DNA from: an uncultured Clostridia bacterium
GTDB lineage: Bacteria; Bacillota; Clostridia; UBA1381
Length of the DNA: 64,000 nt
NCBI GenBank assembly: GCA_947624485.1
Contig: CANQKM010000012.1
Span: 1 to 64,000, forward strand
Reading direction: 5' to 3'
The notes under the pieces are model-generated. The model was not told where the DNA came from. It was given only the letters and a program-made list of their open reading frames with translations, and did not search any database. Positions 48,290 through 58,679 of this stretch are shown here, in pieces; position 1 is the first letter of the stretch, and every line of letters starts with the position of its first letter. Made by a program: the position numbers and the translations under genes.

Positions 48290-51200
48290 ATGGAACAGGT
48301 AAGAAGAATTTACGTTGAAAAAAAGGACGGCTTCGACGTTGAAGCGAAGGGTATTTTCGAGGATCTGCGCGAAAACCTTGAAATGACGGGTTTAACCAAC
48401 GTGCGCCTTATAAACCGCTACGATGTGGAGGGCATCACAGACGACGAGTACGCGGCGGCGCGCGGACTGATTTTTTCCGAGCCGCCCGTAGACGACGCGT
48501 ATGACGAGGATATTCCGATAGAGAGCGGAAAGGTGTTCGCGGTCGAGTATCTTCCGGGGCAGTTCGACCAGCGCGCGGCTTCGGCTGAGGAATGTATTTC
48601 GATTCTAACGCAGAAGGAGCGCCCGAGGGTAAGAAGCGCTAAGGTGTACGTTCTCGAAGGCGATGTTTCGGATGAAGATGTTGAGCGCGTTAAAAAGTAC
48701 GTGATCAACCCCGTCGAGGCGCGCGAGGCAAGTCTTGAAAAACCGCAGTCGCTCGATATGGAGCATATCGTCCCCGACGATGTTGCCGTTGTGGACGGCT
48801 TTATCGGCATGGACGAAGCGGCTATGAATGAGTTTTTAGCTAAAATGGGCTTCGCGATGGATCTGGATGATTTGAAATTCTGCCAAGACTATTTCAAAAG
48901 CACCGAGCGCCGCGATCCGACCGTTACGGAGCTTCGCATGATCGACACGTACTGGTCCGACCACTGCCGCCATACCACATTCTCGACGCGTATCAACAAC
49001 GTCACGATAGGCGACGGCAAATACGCGGATATTATCCGCGATTCCTATGAGGAATACAAACGCGCAAAGGCTGAATTATACGCGCCTGACAGGGATATTT
49101 GTCTTATGAACATGGCGACGATTATAGTAAAGCAGCTCAAAAAGCGCGGACTTTTAAAGGAAATAGACGAGTCCGAGGAAATAAACGCCTGCTCGATAGT
49201 CGTTCCCGTTGACGTGGACGGCGTTGACGAGGACTGGCTTATCATGTTCAAGAACGAAACGCACAACCACCCGACAGAAATCGAACCCTTCGGCGGCGCG
49301 GCTACGTGCCTCGGCGGAGCGATCCGCGATCCGCTGTCGGGACGCTCGTATGTGTACCAGGCGATGCGCGTAACAGGAAGCGGCGATCCGCGCACTTCAC
49401 TTAAGGACACGCTTCAGGGCAAGCTCATGCAAAGGAAAATCACGCGCGGCGCGGCTGCGGGATACAGCTCGTACGGCAACCAGATAGGTCTCGCGACGGG
49501 ACAGGTGCAGGAAATTTACGACGAGGGCTACGTCGCGAAGCGAATGGAGATAGGCGCGGTTATCGGCGCGGCTCCAAAGAAGAACGTTATCCGCGAAGTG
49601 CCGTCGGAGGGCGATGTTATCATACTTCTCGGCGGCAGAACGGGACGCGACGGCATAGGCGGCGCGACAGGCTCGTCAAAGGCTCATACGGAGCAGAGCG
49701 TCTTGACCTGCGGCAGCGAGGTCCAGAAGGGTAATCCGCCGGTAGAGCGCAAAATTCAGCGTCTTTTCAGAAACGAGAAGGTCACGACGCTTATAAAGCG
49801 ATGCAACGACTTCGGCGCGGGCGGCGTGTCCGTGGCGATAGGCGAGCTTGCGGACGGTCTTACCATAAATCTTGACAAAGTGCCGAAAAAGTACGAGGGG
49901 CTTGACGGCACGGAGCTTGCGATAAGCGAGTCGCAGGAGAGAATGGCTGTCGTTGTGAGAAAGTCCGACGCGGAGAAATTTATAGAATACGCGCACGAGG
50001 AAAACTTGGAAGCGACCGAGGTCGCCGTTGTGACGAGCGCGAACAGGCTCGTGATGAACTGGCGCGGCAAAACGGTATGCGACATCTCGCGCGATTTCTT
50101 AAATACAAACGGCGCAACAAAGAACACCGACGTGGAGGTGGAGCTTCCCGAAAGTGAAAACGGATATTTCAAAGAGAAGAAAATTACCGATATAAAGAAG
50201 GAATGGCTCGATGTTTTGTCGGATCTCAACGTCTGCTCGCAGAAGGGACTTTGCGAGCGGTTCGATTCGACCATCGGCGCGAATTCCGTACTTATGCCGT
50301 TCGGCGGCAGGTACCAGCTTACCCCGTCCGACGGTATGGCTGCGAAAGTGCCTGTTCAGGGCGGCAAGACGAACACGGCTACCGTTATGACGTTCGGCTA
50401 TAATCCGACATTGTCAAAGTGGAGCCCGTATCACGGCGCGGCTTACGCAGTCGTTGAGTCTGTTTCAAAGGCTGTCGCGCTCGGAGCGGATTATAAGAAG
50501 ATTTATCTGACTTTCCAGGAATATTTCGAGCGTCTCGGCACAGACCCGAAGCGCTGGGGCAAGCCGTTCGCGGCGTTAATGGGCGCGTACAGGGCGCAGC
50601 TTGAACTCGGCATCGCGGCAATAGGCGGTAAGGATTCAATGAGCGGCTCGTTTAACGACCTCGACGTGCCGCCGACGCTTACATCGTTCGCGGTCGCTCC
50701 CGTAAAGGCGGACAAGGTCAAGTCGCAGGAGTTTAAAAAGGCGGGTTCGACCGTAATCATGCTCAAAGCCGAGCGCGACGAAAACGATATGCCCGATTTT
50801 GACAAGCTGAAAAATATGTACGATTTGGTACGTTTTCTCGACACGCCGCAGGAAACGGTTGAAATAAAGGGCAAGCAGATCAAAGCGGGCGCGAAAATTC
50901 TTTCCGCGAGCGTCGTAAAGGGCTTTGGTCTTGCGGAAACGATTTCAAAAATGGCGTTCGGAAATAAGATTGGATTTAAGTTTAACGAAAATATAAGCGC
51001 GGAGGAAATCTGGGGCGCACCGATAGGCTCGATTGTTTTGGAAGTTGAGGATATAACGGCGCTGTTTACAACAGACAATAACAGGCCCGAAATAGTAACG
51101 CTCGGCGAAACGACCGACGCGGCCCAAATCGACGTTTGCGGCGTAAAAATCCCGCTTGACGAGGCGATCGACGCGTGGACAAAGCCGCTTGAAAAGGTAT

Positions 51201-52090
51201 TCCCGACACAGGCGGGCAAATTCGCGTCAGAGCCGGAAACATACACATACGACAAGCGCGGTGTAACGGTCGCGACCGAAAAATTCGCAAAGCCGAGAAT
51301 ATTTATTCCCGTATTCCCGGGAACAAACTGCGAGTATGACACAGCGCGCTGTTTTGAGGACGCAGGCGGAGTTGCCGACGTGTTTGTTATCAGAAATTTA
51401 AGCGGCAGCGACGTCGAGTATTCAATGCGCGAGATGGAAAAGCGTATCAACAATTCGCAGATAGTGATGATCCCGGGCGGCTTCTCGGGCGGCGACGAGC
51501 CGGAGGGCAGCGGCAAGTTTATCGCGACGGCGTTCCGCAATCCGCTTGTGAAGGACGCGGTCATGAATATGCTCAAAAACCGCGACGGGCTTATGCTCGG
51601 CATTTGTAATGGTTTCCAGGCGCTTATCAAGCTCGGACTTGTGCCGTACGGCGAGATACGCGACCTTGACGACAGTTCGCCGACGCTTACGTTCAACACA
51701 ATCGGCAGACACGTTTCGTGCATGGTACAGACGAGAATCGCGTCAAACAAATCGCCGTGGTTTGCGAATGTGAATGCGGGAGATATTCACACAATAGCCG
51801 TATCGCACGGTGAGGGACGCTTTATCGCGTCGCCGGAGCAGGTCGCGGAACTGGCGAAAAACGGACAAATCGCGACGCAGTATGTAAACCTCGACGGCAA
51901 AGCGACGTATGACATAGCATGGAACCCGAACGGCTCGGTTTCGGCGATCGAGGGCATAACCAGCCCCGACGGACGAGTATTGGGTAAAATGGGACACAGC
52001 GAGAGATCTACGCTTGACAATACCGCGTTCAACGTGCCGGGAAATAAAAACCAAAAGCTCTTTGAGGCAGGCGTGGGGTATTTTAGATGA
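48290..52090 (+). CDS. purL: Phosphoribosylformylglycinamidine synthase, single-chain
   Basis: A 1266-residue fused PurL, with PurS-like N-terminus, synthetase core and C-terminal PurQ-like glutaminase in one chain, as usual for clostridia. Seen: TYWSDHCRHTTFSTRI, ETHNHPTEIEPFGGAATCLG, the metal/ATP loops DFGAGGVSVAIGELADG, GGKDSMSGSF, and a glutaminase with C1106 in LGICNGFQAL and H1173 in VSHGEGRF. It converts FGAR, glutamine and ATP to FGAM in purine synthesis. AAAGGAG ribosome site. No other pur gene is near. Confidence 0.96.
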   Translation: MEQVRRIYVEKKDGFDVEAKGIFEDLRENLEMTGLTNVRLINRYDVEGITDDEYAAARGLIFSEPPVDDAYDEDIPIESGKVFAVEYLPGQFDQRAASAEECISILTQKERPRVRSAKVYVLEGDVSDEDVERVKKYVINPVEAREASLEKPQSLDMEHIVPDDVAVVDGFIGMDEAAMNEFLAKMGFAMDLDDLKFCQDYFKSTERRDPTVTELRMIDTYWSDHCRHTTFSTRINNVTIGDGKYADIIRDSYEEYKRAKAELYAPDRDICLMNMATIIVKQLKKRGLLKEIDESEEINACSIVVPVDVDGVDEDWLIMFKNETHNHPTEIEPFGGAATCLGGAIRDPLSGRSYVYQAMRVTGSGDPRTSLKDTLQGKLMQRKITRGAAAGYSSYGNQIGLATGQVQEIYDEGYVAKRMEIGAVIGAAPKKNVIREVPSEGDVIILLGGRTGRDGIGGATGSSKAHTEQSVLTCGSEVQKGNPPVERKIQRLFRNEKVTTLIKRCNDFGAGGVSVAIGELADGLTINLDKVPKKYEGLDGTELAISESQERMAVVVRKSDAEKFIEYAHEENLEATEVAVVTSANRLVMNWRGKTVCDISRDFLNTNGATKNTDVEVELPESENGYFKEKKITDIKKEWLDVLSDLNVCSQKGLCERFDSTIGANSVLMPFGGRYQLTPSDGMAAKVPVQGGKTNTATVMTFGYNPTLSKWSPYHGAAYAVVESVSKAVALGADYKKIYLTFQEYFERLGTDPKRWGKPFAALMGAYRAQLELGIAAIGGKDSMSGSFNDLDVPPTLTSFAVAPVKADKVKSQEFKKAGSTVIMLKAERDENDMPDFDKLKNMYDLVRFLDTPQETVEIKGKQIKAGAKILSASVVKGFGLAETISKMAFGNKIGFKFNENISAEEIWGAPIGSIVLEVEDITALFTTDNNRPEIVTLGETTDAAQIDVCGVKIPLDEAIDAWTKPLEKVFPTQAGKFASEPETYTYDKRGVTVATEKFAKPRIFIPVFPGTNCEYDTARCFEDAGGVADVFVIRNLSGSDVEYSMREMEKRINNSQIVMIPGGFSGGDEPEGSGKFIATAFRNPLVKDAVMNMLKNRDGLMLGICNGFQALIKLGLVPYGEIRDLDDSSPTLTFNTIGRHVSCMVQTRIASNKSPWFANVNAGDIHTIAVSHGEGRFIASPEQVAELAKNGQIATQYVNLDGKATYDIAWNPNGSVSAIEGITSPDGRVLGKMGHSERSTLDNTAFNVPGNKNQKLFEAGVGYFR

Positions 52091-52094
52091 TGGG

Positions 52095-52274
52095 ATAAAT
52101 TATGATTTAGCGCAATAAACCCCTCAGTCACGCTACGCGTGACAGCTCCCCTAGTAGGGGAGCCTCTCGTAGAGCGCCGCATATCGCAAGCCTCCCCTAC
52201 TAGGGGAGGTGGCGCCGCAGGCGTCGGAGGGGTTTGTGCGACGCATTGCGATAATGCGCTAAATCATAATTTAT
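52095..52274. repeat. 180-bp intergenic element with perfect 19-bp terminal inverted repeats
   Basis: ATAAATTATGATTTAGCGC at 52095-52113 is the exact complement of 52256-52274. Inside are two self-complementary blocks, CTCCCCTAGTAGGGGAG (52146-52162) and CTCCCCTACTAGGGGAG (52192-52208), plus CCCCTC/GAGGGG and GACGC-type stems. The 18-base core of the terminal repeat also occurs at 40049. It looks like a small non-autonomous element of the family seen at 40149 and 45038. It opens an in-frame but non-coding extension ahead of polC. Confidence 0.85.
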
Positions 52275-52312
52275 ATTTACCTCCGCACATTACAGAAAGG
52301 AGTGAAGCCGAT

Positions 52313-55300
52313 TTGAAACCGAAGCTGGGCGTTGTGTTTCCGCAGATTACCGATTCTGAAATCGCGGAAATCGAGATTGAAAAAATAAGCGTTTCCAAAA
52401 ACAAGCGCAAAATAAAAATAACGCTCCCCGAAGGAACGTCGGACTACGCCGCGTCGCTCGTGCGGAGCGAGGTAAAGTGTGCGGGCGGCTTCACGGACGT
52501 TTTGACGGCTGTCGCGGACAGCGGCGGAGCAATCGACCGCAACGTCATGATCTACACCGTGCCGAAGGAGGAGCAAAACGGTTCGGGCGCGGTCAAATAC
52601 CGAGGCAAAGCCGACGTTTTCAACATGCTTTACGGCAGACCGATAAAAGGCAATATAGTTGCGATAAGCTCATTAAATTCCGTGTCGGGACAGGTAATAA
52701 TTTCCGGCAGGGTTTTTTTTGCCGAGGACCGCGATATAGTTTCCAAAAAAACGGGCAAGGAATTTCACCTCATAACAGTACACATGACCGACAACACCGA
52801 CTCCGTTTCCGCGAAGCTTTTTATCCGCAAAACGGACGACGACGAGGCGTTCAAAAATCTGTTCGGCGCGCTCAAAAAGGGCGTAAAGAACGGCGGCGCG
52901 TATGTTGTCATAAGCGGAAGGGTACAGTTCGACGAGTACATGAAGGAAACGGTCGTAATGATAAACGCGGTAGCCGAAATACCCGCGCCGCCGCTGAAAC
53001 AGGACAACGCGCCGAAAAAACGCGTCGAGCTTCACCTGCACACGCAGATGTCGGCAATGGACGCGGTAACGCCCGTGGAAAAGCTTATCGAGCGCGCGGC
53101 TATGTGGGGACACAAGGCGATAGCCGTGACCGACCACGGCGTTGTGCAGTCGTTCCCCGACGCGATGAAGGCGTCGGACTACAACAAAAAAATAAAGGTA
53201 ATATACGGTCTCGAGGGCTACCTCATAGACGACAGCAAGCGCATAACCTACGGCGCGTCGAATGAGACGATCGACAGCCCGTTCGTCGTGTTCGACATAG
53301 AGACGACGGGACTTGACAAAAATAAAAACAACATAACCGAGATAGGCGCGGTAAAGGTCGTAAACGGCGAGATCACCGACAGGTGGTCAACGTTCGTGAA
53401 CCCCGGTCAGCCCATACCCGAGGACATAGTAAATCTTACGGGCATAAACGACGGCATGGTAAAGGACGCGCCGAAAATAGGGGAGATAATCGGTGACTTT
53501 CTGAAGTTCTGCGAAGGCTGCGTGCTTGTGGCGCACAACGCCGCGTTCGACACGGGCTTTATCGAAAAAGCCGCGAGGGACAACGGCGTTGAATACAATT
53601 TCTGCGTACTCGACACGCTTATGCTCGCGCGGTGCATGTACCCCGACCTGCACAATTTCAGGCTCGACACGCTCACAAAGCACCTCGGCGTTATACTCGA
53701 AAATCATCACCGTGCCGTTGACGACGCGAAAGCTACGGCTGATGTGTTTGTGAAAATGATAGAAACGCTCCGTGGGGAAGGCAAAACGGAGCTTAAAACC
53801 TTTAACGATATATTCGACCTGCGCGCGGCGGCGCTAAAAAACAAGGCGTTTCATATAATAATTCTCGCTAAAAACGCCGCGGGACTTCGGCACATATACG
53901 AATTGGTATCGGAGTCGCAGCTTAAATATTTCTACCGCGTGCCGCGCATACCGAAAAGTCTGCTCAGCGAAAAGCGCGGGGGACTTATTTTAGGCTCGGC
54001 GTGCGAGGCGGGCGAGCTTGTGCGCGCTATAGTCGAGGGCGAAAACGACGAGACGATCGCGGATATAGTAAACTTTTACGATTACCTCGAAATACAGCCG
54101 ATAGGCAACAACGCGTACATGAAAAGCGACAGCCGCCACCCGACGATAAACACCGACGAAGATCTGATGAATTTGAACCGCTTCATAGTAAATCTCGGCG
54201 AAAAGTACAATAAACCCGTCTGCGCCACTTGCGACGTGCATTTCATGGACGAGGAGGGCGCGGACTACCGTAAAATCCTGATGAATTACAAGGGCTTTGC
54301 CGACGCTGACAACCAGGCTCCGCTCTATTTCCGCACGACCGAAGAAATGATGAAGGAGTTTGAGTACCTCGGACCGCAGAAGGCGAGAGAGGTCGTTATC
54401 GACAACACGAACCTCGTAGCCGACATGATAGGCGACGTGCGTCCTATCCCCGAAAAGAAATGTCCGCCCGTAATACCGGGCGCGGAGGAGGATATAGTAA
54501 ACGACGCGACGCGGCGCGCAAAGGAAATATACGGCGATCCGCTTCCCGAAATAGTACAGAAGCGTCTCGACAAGGAGCTTTACTCCATAACGACCTACGG
54601 CTTTTCCGTAATGTATAAGATAGCGCAGGAGCTTGTGCGCCATTCGCTTGCCGACGGCTACCTCGTGGGTTCGCGCGGTTCTGTCGGCTCGTCGCTTGTG
54701 GCGTACCTATCCGACATAACCGAGGTAAACTCTCTTCAGGCGCACTACATTTGCCCAAACTGCAAGAACGTCGAGTTTATAGAAAGCGAAACGGGTATAT
54801 CCGGCTGCGACCTTCCCGACAAGGAATGTCCGAAGTGCGGCACGATGTACCGCAAGGACGGTCACGACATACCGTTTGAGACGTTTCTCGGCTTCAAGGG
54901 CGACAAGGAGCCGGATATCGACCTTAATTTCTCCGGCGTGTACCAGCCGGTGATACACAAGTATACCGAAACGTATTTCGGCGAGGGCAAGGTGTTCCGC
55001 GCCGGTACTATAGGCACTGTCGCCGAAAAGACCGCGTTCGGATATGTAAAGCGTTACTGCGAGGACAAGGGTATTACGATGCGCGGCGCGGAGATGATGC
55101 GTCTCGCGAAAGGCTGCGAGGGCGTGAAGCGCACGACCGGTCAGCACCCGGGCGGTATAATCGTCGTGCCGTTCGAGAACGACATACACGAGTTCTGCCC
55201 CGTGCAGCACCCTGCCGACGATCCCAACTCCGACATAATAACGACGCATTTCGACTACCACAAAATTGACCAGAACCTGTTAAAGCTCGACGAGCTTGGT

Positions 55301-56344
55301 CACGATGATCCGACGGTCATAAAAATGCTTGAGGATATAACGGGCGTAAAGGCGCGCGACATACCGATAGGAGACAAGGAAACGATGAGCCTGTTCACGT
55401 CGAATAAGGCGTTAAAGCTCCTGCCGGGCAAGGACATAGGCACAAGCTTGGGTACTTACGGCGTACCGGAGTTCGGGACAAAATTTGTGCGGCAAATGCT
55501 CGAGGACACAAAACCGACGACGTTCTCCGAGCTTGCGCGTATATCGGGCTTGTCGCACGGCACGGACGTGTGGATAGGCAACGCGCAGGAGCTTATCCGC
55601 GAGGGTAAAACCGACCTGTCGCACTCGATCTGCGCGCGCGACGATATTATGATTTATCTCATTTCCATGGGCGTGGAGAACGAACACGCGTTTAAGATAA
55701 TGGAAATGGTGAGAAAGGGCAAGGGACTTACGCCCGAATACGAGAAGGAAATGCGCGACAACAACGTTCCCGACTGGTACATCGCGTCGTGCAAAAAGAT
55801 AAAGTACATGTTCCCGAAGGCGCACGCCGTGGCGTACGTAATGTCGGCATTCCGCATAGCGTACTACAAGGTGCATTACCCCGAGGCGTTTTACATGGCG
55901 TACTTCTCCGTCCGCGCCGACGACTTTGACGCGTCGATAATGGCGCGCGGCGAGGAGAGAGTGCGCGAGGAAATAAGAGCGATAAACGCAAAAAAGAAGG
56001 ACAACACTGCCACTCCGAAGGAGGAGGGACTTATACCGATACTCGAAATATGCGTCGAGATGTACGCGCGCGGTATAAATTTCGTGCCGGTAGACCTATA
56101 TAAGTCCCACGCGCTCAACTTCCTGCGCACCGACGAAGGCATACTTCCGCCTCTTAACGCGCTGCCGGGCGTGAGCGACAACGATGCTCTCGCGATTACG
56201 GCGGAACGTGAAAAGGGCGATTTCAGAAACGTCGAGGACTTACGGCTTCGCACGGGCATAGGCAAGGTGACGCTGTCCGTACTCGAGGAAAACGGCTGCT
56301 TTGACGAGCTTGCCGACTCCGACCAGGTGTCGCTGTTTGACTGA
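52313..56344 (+). CDS. polC: DNA polymerase III alpha subunit, Gram-positive PolC type
   Basis: A 1343-residue replicative polymerase. N-terminal and OB-fold regions (about 1-230), PHP domain starting VELHLHTQMSAMDAVTP (H241), an inserted DnaQ-type 3'-5' exonuclease with D328-x-E (FDIETTG) and the H-x-x-x-x-D end (HHRAVDDAKAT), then the C-family polymerase core with EPDIDLNFSG near 866, and zinc-like cysteines in CPNCKNVEF / CPKCGTMY. The open frame reaches back to 52139, but that part is the repeat element; AAAGGAG 10 bases before TTG 52313 and the family start KPKLGVVFPQI indicate this TTG start. Confidence 0.96.
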   Translation: MKPKLGVVFPQITDSEIAEIEIEKISVSKNKRKIKITLPEGTSDYAASLVRSEVKCAGGFTDVLTAVADSGGAIDRNVMIYTVPKEEQNGSGAVKYRGKADVFNMLYGRPIKGNIVAISSLNSVSGQVIISGRVFFAEDRDIVSKKTGKEFHLITVHMTDNTDSVSAKLFIRKTDDDEAFKNLFGALKKGVKNGGAYVVISGRVQFDEYMKETVVMINAVAEIPAPPLKQDNAPKKRVELHLHTQMSAMDAVTPVEKLIERAAMWGHKAIAVTDHGVVQSFPDAMKASDYNKKIKVIYGLEGYLIDDSKRITYGASNETIDSPFVVFDIETTGLDKNKNNITEIGAVKVVNGEITDRWSTFVNPGQPIPEDIVNLTGINDGMVKDAPKIGEIIGDFLKFCEGCVLVAHNAAFDTGFIEKAARDNGVEYNFCVLDTLMLARCMYPDLHNFRLDTLTKHLGVILENHHRAVDDAKATADVFVKMIETLRGEGKTELKTFNDIFDLRAAALKNKAFHIIILAKNAAGLRHIYELVSESQLKYFYRVPRIPKSLLSEKRGGLILGSACEAGELVRAIVEGENDETIADIVNFYDYLEIQPIGNNAYMKSDSRHPTINTDEDLMNLNRFIVNLGEKYNKPVCATCDVHFMDEEGADYRKILMNYKGFADADNQAPLYFRTTEEMMKEFEYLGPQKAREVVIDNTNLVADMIGDVRPIPEKKCPPVIPGAEEDIVNDATRRAKEIYGDPLPEIVQKRLDKELYSITTYGFSVMYKIAQELVRHSLADGYLVGSRGSVGSSLVAYLSDITEVNSLQAHYICPNCKNVEFIESETGISGCDLPDKECPKCGTMYRKDGHDIPFETFLGFKGDKEPDIDLNFSGVYQPVIHKYTETYFGEGKVFRAGTIGTVAEKTAFGYVKRYCEDKGITMRGAEMMRLAKGCEGVKRTTGQHPGGIIVVPFENDIHEFCPVQHPADDPNSDIITTHFDYHKIDQNLLKLDELGHDDPTVIKMLEDITGVKARDIPIGDKETMSLFTSNKALKLLPGKDIGTSLGTYGVPEFGTKFVRQMLEDTKPTTFSELARISGLSHGTDVWIGNAQELIREGKTDLSHSICARDDIMIYLISMGVENEHAFKIMEMVRKGKGLTPEYEKEMRDNNVPDWYIASCKKIKYMFPKAHAVAYVMSAFRIAYYKVHYPEAFYMAYFSVRADDFDASIMARGEERVREEIRAINAKKKDNTATPKEEGLIPILEICVEMYARGINFVPVDLYKSHALNFLRTDEGILPPLNALPGVSDNDALAITAEREKGDFRNVEDLRLRTGIGKVTLSVLEENGCFDELADSDQVSLFD

Positions 56345-56355
56345 GAGGGGTAAAA

Positions 56356-57453
56356 ATGAACGGAATATATATTCACATCCCCTTCTGCAAAAGGAAATGC
56401 AAATACTGCGATTTCGTGTCTTACGCGGGACGTGAGGACTGTATAGGCGCATACCTTGACGCTCTCGAACGTGAGATGAAAGGTCACGCCGGAGCGAAAG
56501 CCGACACGATTTTTATCGGCGGCGGCACTCCGTCGATTCTGGACGCGGAGAGCCTCACGCGCCTCACGCGGTCAGTATTTGACACGTTTGACATAACCGA
56601 AAATTACGAGTTTACCGTTGAAATTAACCCCGGTACGCTTGACGCGCGCAAAACGGACGCGCTTCTATCGGGCGGCGTGAACCGCGTAAGCGTGGGCGTG
56701 CAGTCGTTTAACGACGCGGAGCTTCGCACAGTCGGAAGAATACACACCGCAGAAGAGGCTTACAGTGCGGTAGAGGATATGCACACGGCAGGATTTAAGA
56801 ACATAAGCGTTGACCTTATGACCGCGCTTCCGAACCAGACCATGGAAAGCCTTAAAAATACGCTTAAGACCGCCGTATCGCTCCCCGTGACGCACATAAG
56901 CGCGTACAGCCTCATAATAGAGGACGGCACGCCGCTTGCCGCAGAGTACGATACGGGTAAGCTCGTGCTGCCGAGCGACGGCGAGGACAGGGAAATGTAC
57001 GCGTACACGATAGATTACCTTGCCAAAAACGGCTTTAGCCAATACGAAATATCGAATTTCGCGAAAGACGGCTTTGAGTGCGCCCACAACATAAAATACT
57101 GGACGTTTGAGCCGTACATCGGTATCGGCGCGGCGGCGCACTCGTTTGACGGCGAGAGCCGCGCGTACAATACGTCCGGCCTCGCGGAATATATACGCGG
57201 TGAGGGAAGGGAAGTAACCCCTCTCACGCTGCGCGATAAGATGTCGGAGTTTATAATAACGGGACTTCGCATGAACAGAGGGATAAGCTCCAACCGTTTT
57301 TCTGAACTTTTCGGGACTACGCTCGAAGACGAGTATGGCTCTGTTTTGGACAGGTTTACGCGGTCGGAACTTATGAAGCGCGGGGGCGGCTCGTACAGCC
57401 TAACTCGGCGCGGCGTGGACGTGTCGAACTCCGTTCTTTGTGAATTTGTATAA
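56356..57453 (+). CDS. hemW: Radical SAM heme chaperone HemW-like protein
   Basis: A 365-residue radical SAM protein starting GIYIHIPFCKRKCKYCDF, with the cluster cysteines C11, C15 and C18, then TIFIGGGTPSIL, VSVGVQSFNDAELRTVGR, HISAYSLIIEDGTPL and YEISNFAKDG. It is like oxygen-independent coproporphyrinogen oxidases but has the shorter HemW layout; HemW inserts heme into proteins. It starts 11 bases after polC with GAGGGG as ribosome site, so they share a transcript. Confidence 0.9.
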   Translation: MNGIYIHIPFCKRKCKYCDFVSYAGREDCIGAYLDALEREMKGHAGAKADTIFIGGGTPSILDAESLTRLTRSVFDTFDITENYEFTVEINPGTLDARKTDALLSGGVNRVSVGVQSFNDAELRTVGRIHTAEEAYSAVEDMHTAGFKNISVDLMTALPNQTMESLKNTLKTAVSLPVTHISAYSLIIEDGTPLAAEYDTGKLVLPSDGEDREMYAYTIDYLAKNGFSQYEISNFAKDGFECAHNIKYWTFEPYIGIGAAAHSFDGESRAYNTSGLAEYIRGEGREVTPLTLRDKMSEFIITGLRMNRGISSNRFSELFGTTLEDEYGSVLDRFTRSELMKRGGGSYSLTRRGVDVSNSVLCEFV

Positions 57454-57457
57454 AATT

Positions 57458-57484
57458 GTCCGTCCGAGGGGACGGACTTTTTTG
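57458..57484 (+). terminator. Terminator after polC-hemW
   Basis: GTCCGTCC (57458-57465) pairs with GGACGGAC (57470-57477), followed by seven T, 5 bases after the hemW stop. Confidence 0.9.
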
Positions 57485-57506
57485 TATATAGCCCTGCCGG
57501 CTGTTA

Positions 57507-57535
57507 TTGACGAAATACGGAAAATATGATAAAAT
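57507..57535 (+). promoter_or_regulatory. Promoter of galM
   Basis: TTGACG (57507-57512), 17 bases, TAAAAT (57530-57535), 70 bases before the preferred ATG. Confidence 0.75.
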
Positions 57536-57605
57536 ATAAAGGCAAATGATGTTTTGAAAGCATATGAATATTTTACATAAATTTTCACGGAGGAGGAAAA
57601 TACAA

Positions 57606-58649
57606 ATGTCAGTTACAAGGAGCGAATACGGCAAAACGCCGCAGGGCGAGACCGTATATTTATACACGCTTGCAAACGATGCGGTAACAGCCGAAATACT
57701 CACGTACGGCGGAATACTCAGAAGCCTTCGCGTACCCGACAGAAACGGCGCGGAGGTTGACGTTGTTCTCGGACGGGACAGCATGAGCGACTACCTGAAT
57801 AACAGCGGCTATCTCGGCGCGCTTATAGGCAGACACGCGAACAGAATAGAAAACGCCGAATTTACGCTTAACGGGCAGACGTACCGCGTCGGCAAAAACG
57901 AGGGCGATAACAGTCTTCACGGCGGAAATATCGGCTTTGACAAAAAGGTGTGGAACGCGTGTGAGCATGACGGCGAAGAACCGTCGCTGACGCTCACACT
58001 CACGTCGCCAGACGGCGAAGAGGGCTTTCCCGGGAAGCTTGACGTGACCGTCACATACACCGTCACAAAGGACAACGCGCTCAAAATCCACTACGAGGCG
58101 GTTTCCGACAGGGACACGGTCGTAAACCTCACGAACCACGCGTATTTTAATCTCGCGGGACATGACAGCGGCGAAATGACTGAGCAGCTTTTGAAGCTGA
58201 ACGCGTCGTTCTTCACGCCGAACAACGACGGCTGTATGCCGACGGGCGAGGTGTTGTCGGTGGAAGGAACGCCGTTCGACTTCCGCGCGGAAAAGAAGAT
58301 AGGCAAGGATATTGATTCCGATTTTGAGCAGATAAAAATGTTCTCCGGCTACGACCACAATTTTGTGATTGACGGAACGGGCTACCGCCATGCTGCAACG
58401 GCTCGCTGCGGGGAAAACGGCATCACAATGGACGTTTACACCGATAAGCCGGGCGTTCAGCTTTACACGTCGAACGGACTTAAAGAGGGCGTTTACAAAG
58501 GCGGCGCGCGCTGCGGCGTTCATCACGCGTTCTGCCTTGAAACGCAGTATTTCCCCAACTCAATGAAGCACACGCACTTCCCGTCGCCCGTGCTTAAGGC
58601 GGGGGATAAATACGACTTCACGACGGAGTACAGATTTTCGGTAAAATAA
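57606..58649 (+). CDS. galM: Aldose 1-epimerase
   Basis: A 347-residue galactose mutarotase: LTYGGILRSLRVPDRNG, GALIGRHANRIENAEF, DNSLHGGNIGFDKKVWN, VVNLTNHAYFNLAG (catalytic histidine), GYDHNFVIDG, and the C-terminal FCLETQYFPNSMKH with the catalytic acid. It interconverts alpha and beta anomers of aldoses. The frame opens at 57564, but GGAGGAGG before ATG 57606 and the family start set the gene there. A short gap separates it from the aminotransferase, so they may be co-transcribed. Confidence 0.93.
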   Translation: MSVTRSEYGKTPQGETVYLYTLANDAVTAEILTYGGILRSLRVPDRNGAEVDVVLGRDSMSDYLNNSGYLGALIGRHANRIENAEFTLNGQTYRVGKNEGDNSLHGGNIGFDKKVWNACEHDGEEPSLTLTLTSPDGEEGFPGKLDVTVTYTVTKDNALKIHYEAVSDRDTVVNLTNHAYFNLAGHDSGEMTEQLLKLNASFFTPNNDGCMPTGEVLSVEGTPFDFRAEKKIGKDIDSDFEQIKMFSGYDHNFVIDGTGYRHAATARCGENGITMDVYTDKPGVQLYTSNGLKEGVYKGGARCGVHHAFCLETQYFPNSMKHTHFPSPVLKAGDKYDFTTEYRFSVK

Positions 58650-58679
58650 GCATCAAAAAGCATATACGGAGGGTTAAAC

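Noticed and set aside
52139-52312. N-terminal extension of PolC from an upstream ATG
   Set aside because: The stretch is a palindromic repeat, lacks similarity to PolC and has no ribosome site; TTG 52313 has one.
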